DNA from: JBASRP01 sp044866075
GTDB lineage: Bacteria; Actinomycetota; AC-67
DNA length: 13,942 bases
Direction of reading: 5' to 3'
Assembly: GCA_044866075.1 (NCBI GenBank)
Contig: JBIOTQ010000089.1
Span: forward strand, 1-13,942
Positions 7,401 through 13,423 of this stretch are shown here, in pieces (position 1 is the stretch's first letter; each line of letters begins with the position of its first letter). A program made the position numbers and the translations under genes. The notes beneath the pieces are model-generated. The model made no database searches and was not told where the DNA came from. It was given only the letters and a program-made list of their open reading frames with translations.

Positions 7401-7723
7401 ACTTCATGGTGTCGGCGTTCGCATGCCCGGCGTTCGCCGATCGTGTATTCGCCGGCGTCCAGACGACCGCCAACACCGCGTGGTTCTGCTCGAACGAGAT
7501 CGACAAAAAGATGGCAGAGGCGCTGGACGCGATGGAGAACGGCCTGCTCGGGTCGGCGGACCTTTGGTCGGCGGTGGACCGAGCAGTGATCGACGCAGCG
7601 CCCGTCGTTCCCTACGTCACGCAACGCACGGCGACCATCGTCTCGGCGCGGCTCGGAAACGTGCAGTACAACCCGATGACCGGCCTGCTGCTATCGCAGA
7701 TGTGGCTGACCGACCGGAAGTAG
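4472..7723 (+). CDS. Transmembrane receptor cyclase: class III cyclase, TM helix, YVTN beta-propeller, family-5 solute-binding domain (paralogue 1)
   Basis: This 1083-residue protein joins four modules. Residues about 37-195 form a class III nucleotide cyclase with metal aspartates Asp46 (LFTDIVGST) and Asp90 (DTAGDAFFATF) and Arg146 (VHIGAR). The adenine-specifying Lys/Asp pair is Asp86/Lys135 and the catalytic Asn is His142, so activity and product are uncertain. Residues 225-245 are one membrane helix, preceded by basic KQRR, which predicts an inside N-terminus. Residues about 252-537 are a seven-blade propeller: key aromatics at 290, 331, 372, 412, 452, 492 and 532, with DGTVSR-like turns. 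From about 544 to the end is an SBP_bac_5 domain (TIDPMHAW, DLAEELVPPTDDGKTYSFRLRRGLKF, VRRAINFAVDRR) with three cysteine pairs. No permease is encoded nearby, so a ligand-sensing receptor is more likely than transport. ATG 4472 matches the paralogue's N-terminus; its ribosome-binding site is weak. Confidence 0.9.
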   Translation: MSQHEGMRPGDGEQLSEPLVDPRAPWEELIEDPAAPRKLLAVLFTDIVGSTEIATALGDKRWRELLEQHDAAIRAQIARFGGREVDTAGDAFFATFELPVRAVDCALESMRAVRRLGLRIRAGVHMGECVVTDGKVRGVSVHIGARVAAKARGDELLISSTVRDILAGAGLKFLDRGEQTLKGVDGRWRLHAVEPRERDNEADLPPLLELEVAKPRLPWWKQRRVIVAAATALAVLIGAVAYATLRGPGGLTSVAADSLAVIDASSGDVTSATPVGRRPTGVAVAKSGVWVANSIDRTVSRVDAEGQVLTVGPLGASPSIVTASDKPELIWIGNADDGTVSRVSPATKGVVGQPIRTGNGLSGLTYGGGSIWAASGVDGTVLRMDPSTGKVASTLRVGPALRGIVATKDAVWTVSETAGTVSRIDLRAGSVVQVIPVGNGPRSLALGVGGLWVANAFDGTVSRIDPDEGKVTATVRVGTDPRSIAIAGGRVFVANETDGTVSVIDPASNKVTRTIALENAPMGLAADGDRVWVSVRGGTLKYRGGTLRFGNGLDDFLFRTIDPMHAWNPFGFAIATAAYDGLLSFKKVGGLEGSVILPDLAEELVPPTDDGKTYSFRLRRGLKFSSGTTVKASDVLKSFERMFRGDGRGKVFFGAILGTESCKTEAPCDISRGIVTDDTARTVIFHLRQAAPEFPFFLANPLASILPGDTPIADAGLTPIPGTGPYRVTNVKLGGSEKDEVRPGELTLERNKYFVPRGLAAPDGYPDRILATWKGTPDESIDAVKAGREDSTLALDFAERIEQISNEVPGQFHIFESATTRWASLNENIPPLNDVRVRRAINFAVDRRAMAESAGAPLSGALTCQILPPGIIGHVPYCPYTVNPGPTGIWHGPDLATARRLVAESGTKGQQIALWVDPENPLAKVIDLVADAMRKIGYRPVIRNRPGNEIFDTALDSPKKYQSILGGWFADYPSPSNFMVSAFACPAFADRVFAGVQTTANTAWFCSNEIDKKMAEALDAMENGLLGSADLWSAVDRAVIDAAPVVPYVTQRTATIVSARLGNVQYNPMTGLLLSQMWLTDRK
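5225..6082 (+). repeat. Seven-blade YVTN/NHL-type propeller repeats in paralogue 1
   Basis: The coded repeat unit is 40-41 residues: a (V/L/I)W-VAN strand, a DGTVSR-D turn, a V-V strand ending VGNGPR, and a G(L/I)A--GG strand. Aromatic positions recur at residues 290, 331, 372, 412, 452, 492 and 532. The first unit begins inside a blade (LAVIDASSGDV) and the last ends with RVWVSVRGG, so first and last strands can close one blade together, as in real propellers. Confidence 0.85.
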
Positions 7724-7734
7724 GGACGTCAGCC

Positions 7735-10700
7735 GTGTCGCAGCACGAGGGGATGCGCCCGGAAGGCGGAGAGGAACCGACCGAGCCTCTCGTCGACCCC
7801 CGCGCGCCGTGGGAAGAGCTGATCGAGGACCCCGCCGCGCCGCGCAAGCTGCTGGCGGTTCTGTTCACCGACATCGTCGGATCGACCGAGCTCGCGACGG
7901 CCCTCGGTGACAAGCGCTGGCGCGAACTCCTCGAGCAGCACGACTCGGCCGTGCGCGCCCAGATCACACGCTTCGGCGGCCGCGAGGTCGACACCGCGGG
8001 CGACGCGTTCTTCGCCACCTTCGAATTGCCGGTGCGCGCGGTCGACTGCGCGCTGGAATCTATGCGGGCCGTGCGCCGCCTCGGGCTCCGGATCCGCGCC
8101 GGCGTCCACATGGGCGAATGCGTCGTCTCCGACGGCAAGGTCCGCGGCGTCAGCGTGCATATCGGCGCGCGGGTCGCCGCCAAAGCGCGCGGCAACGAGC
8201 TATTGGTCTCGAGCACCGTGCGTGACATCCTCGTGGGCGCGGGACTGAAGTTCCTCGACCGCGGTGAGCAGACCCTCAAAGGCGTCGACGGTCGCTGGCG
8301 CCTGCACGCAGTCGAGCCTCGCGAGCGCGACAACGAAGCCGACCTTCCGCCGCTGCTCGAGCTGGAGATCGCCAAATCACCACTCCCCTGGTGGAAGCGA
8401 CGCCGTGTCGTGGTCGCCGCCGCGACCGCACTCGCGGTTCTCATCGGCGCCGTCGCGTTCACCATCACGCGCGGCGGCGGTCTCTCATCCGTCCCCGCCG
8501 ATTCGGTCGCGGTCATCGACGCCGGATCGGCGACGGTCGAACGGTCGGTTCCTGTTCGCCGCCGGCCGGTAGGGGTGGTCACGACGCCGGAGGGCGTGTG
8601 GATAACGAATTCGATCGACGGATCCGTCACGTGGCTGAAAGACGAAGGGTCTACGGAGACGATCGGCGTCGGCTCAGGCCCGATCGAGGTCGCTCTCGGC
8701 CGGAACGTCATCTGGGTCGCCAACGCGAACGGCCAGACCGTTTCCCGGGTCAGTCCGCAAACCGGCGCCATCGTTGGCGAACCGATCGCCACCGGCAACG
8801 GTCTCTCCGATATCGCCTTCGGCGCGGGTGCGTTGTGGATCGCGAACTCTGTTGACGGCACGGTCTGGCGCGTCGATCCGGCATCGAGCGAGGTGACCAA
8901 ACGAACGACGGTCGGCCCGACCCTGCGCGGACTCGCCGTGACACGAGACCAAGTCTGGGTCACAAGCGAAGCCGCCGGAACGGTGTCACGTCTCGACCCG
9001 CGGTCCGGCGCGATCCTCGCGGTCGTTCGTGTGGGCAACGGTCCCCGCGCAGTCGCGATCGGACGCCGCGATGTGTGGGTCGCCAATGCGTTCGACGGAA
9101 CCGTGTCGCAGGTCGACCCGAGGACCAGGAGCGTCCGCAGGACGGTCCGGGTGGGCGAAGGCCCCCGCGCGATCGCGATCGCCGGCGGGAAGATCTTCGT
9201 CGCCAACGAGCTCGACGGCACAGTCTCCGTCATCGAGCAGGGCGGCGCGGTCAGGACCATCGTTCTGCGAAATGCCCCGATGGGGTTGGCCGCAGACGGC
9301 GATCGCGTGTGGGTGACGGTCCGCGGCGGGATCTCTCAGTACCAGGGCGGAACGCTTCGCTTCACGACGGCGGGCGACATCCCCTCGGGCGGCGGGCTCG
9401 GCGTCCCGTCGATCGACCCACACCTCCACCCGTACAGCACGACCGGACTCATCGTCTCCGGCGCTGCTTTCGACGGACTGATCGGTTTCAAGAAATTGGG
9501 AGGGGTCGAAGGCAGCGAGCTCGTCGCGAACCTCGCGGAGGAGATCCGGCCCCCGACGGACGGTGGGAAGACCTACTCGTTCACGCTCCGAGAGAACCTA
9601 CGCTACTCCGACGGAAAACCGGTTCGGGCATCCCACGTGCGAACGTCCTTCGAGCGGATCCTGCGCGGCGAAGGCTTTGGGGGATTGTTTGTCCGATCGC
9701 TCGTCGGCAGCGACGGATGCGAGCCGCAGAAGCCCTGCGACCTTTCCGCGGGCGTCGTCACCGACGATGACGCGCGGACCGTAGTTCTGCGACTCAAGAG
9801 ACCGATCGCGGACTTCCCGTTCATGCTGGCGCACCCTTTCCTGAGCATCCTCCCACCGAGCGTTCCGCCGACGGACGCGAAGTTCACGCCGATCGCGGGG
9901 ACGGGCCCCTATCGGGTCGCTGCGACGAAAGGCGATGTGTCGCGAGGCGAGGTCATCCTCGAGCGGAACCGGCATTTCCGGTCGCGCGGGAGCGTCCAGC
10001 CGGGCGGCTATCCCGATCGCATCGAATTGAGATGGGGCGGTCAGCCCGAAGACAACATCCGCGCCGTCAAGGAAGGCCGCGCCGACGTCACAGACGCCCC
10101 GGGGTCCTTGGCGAGCGGCGTCGACGAGCTGATGAACGAGGCGCCGGCCCAGGTCCATCTCCACGACCTGCCGGCGGTGATCTTCGGCATCCTGAATACG
10201 CGCGTACCACCGTTCAACGACGTCCGCGCCCGCCAGGCGCTCAACCTCGCGATCGACAGACGAGCCATCGCACGCGTTGCACCACGGTTGGGGGAGGTGA
10301 GCTGTCAGAGCCTGCCGAAAAACGTCGTCGGGTACAAGCCGTATTGCCCGTACACGAGATCGGTGACCGCCTCCGGCACCTGGACGGGTCCCGACCTCGA
10401 CAAAGCGCGTGACTTGGTCCGACAGTCCGGAACTGTCGGACAGCACGTCACGGTATGGCTGGATTCGGAACCCGGTTTCCAGGCGGACGCCCAGCGGCAG
10501 GTCGCGCCGCACTATCTGCGAGCGCTTGAAGCTCTGGGATACCGCGCCAGGACGGCTCTCATCCCCGGTGATTACATCGACCCGTTGTCGGATCCGAGCA
10601 GCAGGCACCAGATAGCGCTCAGTGGCTGGCTCAGCGATTATCCGGCGGCGTCGAGCTTCGCCCTTCCCCTTTCCGTCTGCACCGACACCTTCGAGCGCCT

Positions 10701-11004
10701 TACCGGACAGAAGGCCAAGCCCGATAACTCGTGGTTCAACCTCGGACGCTTCTGTTCACGAGATATCGACGCGAAGGTCGAGCGGGCGCTCGGCCTCCCC
10801 TACGACGACGTCGAGGCGCAGCGCGAGGCGTGGGCGGAGATCGATCGCCTCGTGACGGACGCGGCTCCACGGGTGCCGATGGCGGCCTTCGTCGGGGTGC
10901 TGTTCGTTTCGAAGCGGGTGGGCAACGTCTTCGGGCATGCGGTGTACGGCGTGCTCGTTTCGCAGATGTGGGTTGCCGAGGAGCCGAAGGCGACGCCGAC
11001 GTAG
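7735..11004 (+). CDS. Transmembrane receptor cyclase: class III cyclase, TM helix, YVTN beta-propeller, family-5 solute-binding domain (paralogue 2)
   Basis: This 1089-residue protein has the same four modules as its upstream neighbour. The cyclase domain (about 37-195) has Asp46, Asp90 and Arg146 and shares the unusual Asp86, Lys135 and His142. The membrane helix is 225-245 after KRRR. Propeller aromatics fall at 289, 327, 368, 408, 448, 488 and 528. The SBP_bac_5 domain starts near 541 (SIDPHLHPY, NLAEEIRPPTDGGKTYSFTLRENL, ARQALNLAIDRR) and keeps the three cysteine pairs. The GTG start at 7735 is chosen because its protein begins SQHEGMRP exactly like paralogue 1; a weak TAGGGA lies upstream, overlapping the previous stop. 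With an 11-base gap the two genes should be co-transcribed, so homo- or heterodimeric cyclases are possible. The solute-binding half differs much from paralogue 1, suggesting a different ligand. It ends directly against the convergent gene at 11005. Confidence 0.9.
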   Translation: MSQHEGMRPEGGEEPTEPLVDPRAPWEELIEDPAAPRKLLAVLFTDIVGSTELATALGDKRWRELLEQHDSAVRAQITRFGGREVDTAGDAFFATFELPVRAVDCALESMRAVRRLGLRIRAGVHMGECVVSDGKVRGVSVHIGARVAAKARGNELLVSSTVRDILVGAGLKFLDRGEQTLKGVDGRWRLHAVEPRERDNEADLPPLLELEIAKSPLPWWKRRRVVVAAATALAVLIGAVAFTITRGGGLSSVPADSVAVIDAGSATVERSVPVRRRPVGVVTTPEGVWITNSIDGSVTWLKDEGSTETIGVGSGPIEVALGRNVIWVANANGQTVSRVSPQTGAIVGEPIATGNGLSDIAFGAGALWIANSVDGTVWRVDPASSEVTKRTTVGPTLRGLAVTRDQVWVTSEAAGTVSRLDPRSGAILAVVRVGNGPRAVAIGRRDVWVANAFDGTVSQVDPRTRSVRRTVRVGEGPRAIAIAGGKIFVANELDGTVSVIEQGGAVRTIVLRNAPMGLAADGDRVWVTVRGGISQYQGGTLRFTTAGDIPSGGGLGVPSIDPHLHPYSTTGLIVSGAAFDGLIGFKKLGGVEGSELVANLAEEIRPPTDGGKTYSFTLRENLRYSDGKPVRASHVRTSFERILRGEGFGGLFVRSLVGSDGCEPQKPCDLSAGVVTDDDARTVVLRLKRPIADFPFMLAHPFLSILPPSVPPTDAKFTPIAGTGPYRVAATKGDVSRGEVILERNRHFRSRGSVQPGGYPDRIELRWGGQPEDNIRAVKEGRADVTDAPGSLASGVDELMNEAPAQVHLHDLPAVIFGILNTRVPPFNDVRARQALNLAIDRRAIARVAPRLGEVSCQSLPKNVVGYKPYCPYTRSVTASGTWTGPDLDKARDLVRQSGTVGQHVTVWLDSEPGFQADAQRQVAPHYLRALEALGYRARTALIPGDYIDPLSDPSSRHQIALSGWLSDYPAASSFALPLSVCTDTFERLTGQKAKPDNSWFNLGRFCSRDIDAKVERALGLPYDDVEAQREAWAEIDRLVTDAAPRVPMAAFVGVLFVSKRVGNVFGHAVYGVLVSQMWVAEEPKATPT
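8485..9336 (+). repeat. Seven-blade YVTN/NHL-type propeller repeats in paralogue 2
   Basis: The repeat period is about 38-41 residues with the same (V/L/I)W-(V/I)AN and DGTV motifs as paralogue 1; aromatics recur at residues 289, 327, 368, 408, 448, 488 and 528. Blade two is shorter and loses the DGTV turn (NANGQTVSR), so early blades have diverged more than the last three, which are close to those of paralogue 1. Confidence 0.83.
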
Positions 11005-11955
11005 TTATTTGATCGCGATCGGGTTGACCGGCCCGCCGAGGCCACCTTCGAACGGCTCGGGGCTCGCGCTCAGCAGGAACTCGTAAACGCCGTCGTCCGC
11101 GCAATCCTCGGCGAGCGCTTCGAGGTCGAAGTTCTGGCCGAGCGTCAGTCCCATCTCGACGATGCAGAGCGCGTGCACCGGGTGCCCGAGCACGTGCAGT
11201 AGATCCTTGCGCTCGCGCGGCCACACCTCGAAGCCGGAGGTGTCTGCTGCGACCGCGGCGACATCACGCTCGCGGAACCAGGTCGTGGATTGGATGCCGG
11301 GGCCGGCGATGCCTTGGTAGATGCCGGCGTAGGTCTCCTTGTCGCCTTCCTTGAGCCAGCGCATCGCGCCGGTGCGGATGAGGACGGCGTTTCCGCTCTC
11401 GACCGTCGTTCTCGCGGCTTTCACGGCCTCGTCGAGGTCGTCCGGTGTGATAACGGTGCCGCCGGCGAGCCGGTCGACGCCTTTGACGCGCGCGACGTCC
11501 AAGAGGATGCCCCGCGTGACGATCGAGGACACCTTGTTGATCCCGAGGTGGTGCGCGCCGTTCTCGTCGATCGACGCCAGCGGGAATCCGTTGTACAGAC
11601 GTCCGTTGTACTCAACGTGACCGAGCGCGCTCCAGTGCGTCGCGGCCTTGAGGTTCAGCGTGAACTCATTCGTATTCACGTGGACCGAGTCGGGGTCCTT
11701 CGTGAAGGGGTCATGCAACTCGAACCGATGTTGCTTCGGGTTCTTGCGGCCCGGCGGGATGTTGCCGAGCATCGGGCCGTCCTCGGACATCGGGATCGCG
11801 AGCGAGAAACGCTTCCCCGTCTTCACGCACGCGGCCCCGCGACGCACGACCTCGTCGGTGATCAGGTTGAGGGTGCCGATCTCGTCGTCGGGGCCCCAGC
11901 GTCCCCAGTTGTTGACCTTCTCGGCGAGCGCGCGGAAGTCGTCGGGGATCGGCAT
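11005..11955 (-). CDS. Cyclase-family (PF04199-type, kynurenine-formamidase-like) hydrolase
   Basis: This 316-residue protein resembles the longer bacterial cyclase-family hydrolases: WGRWGPDDEIGTLNLIT (residues 17-33), LKAATHWSALGHVEYNGRLYNG (102-123), a GILLDVARVKGVDRL stretch, an AVLIRTGAMRW strand, and HALCIVEMGL near the C-terminus. In kynurenine formamidase the metal site is HxGTHxDxxxH; here the corresponding segment keeps His107 and His113, but the first His is Lys103 and the Asp is Ser109, so metal binding may be altered or absent. No signal peptide is seen. It starts ten bases after the acyltransferase stop, so the two are probably co-transcribed; the ribosome-binding site (TAGG or CGAG) is weak. 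Its TAA touches the stop of the receptor gene on the other strand. The substrate is unknown; it is not a nucleotide cyclase despite the family name. Confidence 0.87.
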   Translation of the reverse strand: MPIPDDFRALAEKVNNWGRWGPDDEIGTLNLITDEVVRRGAACVKTGKRFSLAIPMSEDGPMLGNIPPGRKNPKQHRFELHDPFTKDPDSVHVNTNEFTLNLKAATHWSALGHVEYNGRLYNGFPLASIDENGAHHLGINKVSSIVTRGILLDVARVKGVDRLAGGTVITPDDLDEAVKAARTTVESGNAVLIRTGAMRWLKEGDKETYAGIYQGIAGPGIQSTTWFRERDVAAVAADTSGFEVWPRERKDLLHVLGHPVHALCIVEMGLTLGQNFDLEALAEDCADDGVYEFLLSASPEPFEGGLGGPVNPIAIK

Positions 11956-11965
11956 GCGCTCGAGC

Positions 11966-13366
11966 CTACGCGCGCGCGCCCGCGGCTTTGCTCAGCTCGG
12001 CAAAGGCCTCCGGGATGTATCCGGCGATCTCCCAGAGGTCGACGACCTCGCGGCAGCCGATCAAGCCGAAGAACAGCTGGTCCATGTACGAGACGACCGT
12101 GATGTTCAGCGCGGCGCCGTCGAAGATCGGGCCGAGCGGATACAGCGCGACGAGCTTCGCTCCGGCGAAGTACAGCGGGAACTGCGGGCCCGGCACGTTC
12201 GAGATGACGAGGTTGTGCACCACCGGATGCCGCTCGGCGAGACGCAAGCCCGCGTAGACGCGCGCGGCGAGCGAGAACGTCGTCGGCGCCGCGAGCTCGC
12301 CCCACTGGGTCAGCATGTCCGCGCCGATCGCCTTGTGCTCCTCCTTCGCCCCCTTGTTGGCCTCGTGGATCTGTTGCAGACGCTCGACGGGGTCGTCGAT
12401 ATCGGTCGCGAGCGACGAGAACATCGCCGAGACGCGGTTCGAGCCTTTGTCGCCGGCCTCATCGGTGCGAACGGACACGGGAACCACCGCGATCAGCGAC
12501 TTGTCGGGCATCTCGTTGCGGGCCTCGAGGTAACGGCGCAACGCGCCGGCACATATCGCTAGGACGACGTCGTTGACCGTCGTGCCGAAGGCGCGCTTCA
12601 CGTCCTTCACGTCGTCGAGGGGCAGATGCGTGAACGCGATCTTGCGATGCGGCGTGATCGTCACGTTGAACGACGTGCGCGGCGCGCGCAGCGGCGCCGG
12701 CATCCCGAGGCCCGTGCGGCGTTTCGCGAGGATGAAGTTCGTCACGGACACGATGGTCTTCGGGATGACTGTGATCCACTGCAACGGCCGGCGCGTCTTC
12801 GCCAGCAGCGCACGACCGAGGAGCTCGAGGTCCGACGGCTTGTGCTCGGCGCGCCAGTCCTCGGGCGCCGCGGGCCGCTCGGTTCCCTCCGGTTCGAGAT
12901 CGAAGAAATGCACCATCATGTTGGCGCCCGAGAGGCCGTCGATCGTGCAATGGTGCATCTTCGCGACCGCGGCCGTGTGGCCATTCTCGAGACCCTCGAC
13001 GATCCAGACCTCCCACAGCGGGCGGGAGCGGTCGAGCGGCCGGCTCGCGATGTCGGCGGCGATCTCGGCGAGCTGCTCCTCCGAACCGGGCGACGGGCAG
13101 CCGATCCGCCGGACGTGGTAGTCGAGGTCGAAGTCCTCGTCCTCGACCCACACCGGATGGTGGAGGTTGAACGGAGTGGGCGCGAGCTTCCGCCGGAGCG
13201 GCTTCGCCAGGTGCAGCCGCGACTCGATCATCGCCTTGACCTTGTCGAACGAGTAGCCCTCGGGGACCGTGGATGGGTCGAACACGATCGTCGCGACGAC
13301 GTGCATGTGCATGTTCGGCGTCTCGAAGTACAGAAACGCCGCGTCGATGCCGCTCAAACGCTCCAT
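11966..13366 (-). CDS. Wax ester synthase / diacylglycerol acyltransferase (WS/DGAT)
   Basis: This 466-residue protein of the WS/DGAT family transfers acyl groups from acyl-CoA to alcohols or diacylglycerol, making storage wax esters or triacylglycerol, usually at the inner face of the membrane. Visible signatures: N-terminal MERLSGIDAAFLYFETPNMH, PLWEVW (116-121), the catalytic HHCTIDG (138-144, HHxxxDG with His139 as the general base), the TTVNDVVLAI segment, and NVPGPQFPLYFAG towards the C-terminus. The ATG at 13366 is preferred because GGGAG lies six bases upstream and family members begin there; a TTG 39 bases upstream would only add a poor extension. The length is normal and all key residues are intact, so it should be active. 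It is followed by the cyclase-family hydrolase and is divergent from an alpha/beta hydrolase, a neighbourhood that suggests neutral lipid metabolism. Confidence 0.95.
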   Translation of the reverse strand: MERLSGIDAAFLYFETPNMHMHVVATIVFDPSTVPEGYSFDKVKAMIESRLHLAKPLRRKLAPTPFNLHHPVWVEDEDFDLDYHVRRIGCPSPGSEEQLAEIAADIASRPLDRSRPLWEVWIVEGLENGHTAAVAKMHHCTIDGLSGANMMVHFFDLEPEGTERPAAPEDWRAEHKPSDLELLGRALLAKTRRPLQWITVIPKTIVSVTNFILAKRRTGLGMPAPLRAPRTSFNVTITPHRKIAFTHLPLDDVKDVKRAFGTTVNDVVLAICAGALRRYLEARNEMPDKSLIAVVPVSVRTDEAGDKGSNRVSAMFSSLATDIDDPVERLQQIHEANKGAKEEHKAIGADMLTQWGELAAPTTFSLAARVYAGLRLAERHPVVHNLVISNVPGPQFPLYFAGAKLVALYPLGPIFDGAALNITVVSYMDQLFFGLIGCREVVDLWEIAGYIPEAFAELSKAAGARA

Positions 13367-13404
13367 CGGTTCTCCCAGTTCGACCCGGACCAGAGTGCTT
13401 GGCA

Positions 13405-13423
13405 AACTGACGGCATGTCAAAG
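13405..13423. promoter_or_regulatory. Weak third match to the TetR operator pattern
   Basis: This site in the 48-base divergent gap matches the perfect operator 3345-3363 at 13 of 19 positions, with the left arm AACTGACG nearly intact and the right arm poor. It overlaps the hydrolase start codon at 13415. The remaining gap holds the acyltransferase GGGAG and no other clear site. It may be chance. Confidence 0.2.

Larger units (their letters stand above)
4472..11004 (+). repeat. Tandem duplication of a 3.26-kb receptor cyclase gene
   Basis: The two genes are head-to-tail with 11 bases between them and a repeat offset of 3263 bases. Domain order and boundaries match throughout. Counting residues 1-246, 22 differ (about 91% identical), and within the catalytic core (33-211) only 8 differ. 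Similarity is visibly lower in the propeller and lowest in the solute-binding domain. Silent sites are strongly diverged even where protein is identical, so the duplication is old. Confidence 0.9.

Noticed and set aside
7727..7732. CGTCAG half-site just before receptor paralogue 2
   Set aside because: The other arm of the operator is missing at the required spacing; a six-base match is expected by chance.
7423..7734. Upstream in-frame extension of receptor paralogue 2 into the end of paralogue 1
   Set aside because: The extension is an out-of-frame reading of paralogue 1 codons and has no counterpart in paralogue 1; GTG 7735 gives the matching SQHEGMRP N-terminus.
13367..13405. Upstream TTG start of the WS/DGAT gene
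   Set aside because: The ATG at 13366 has GGGAG at good spacing and gives the family-typical MERLSG start.
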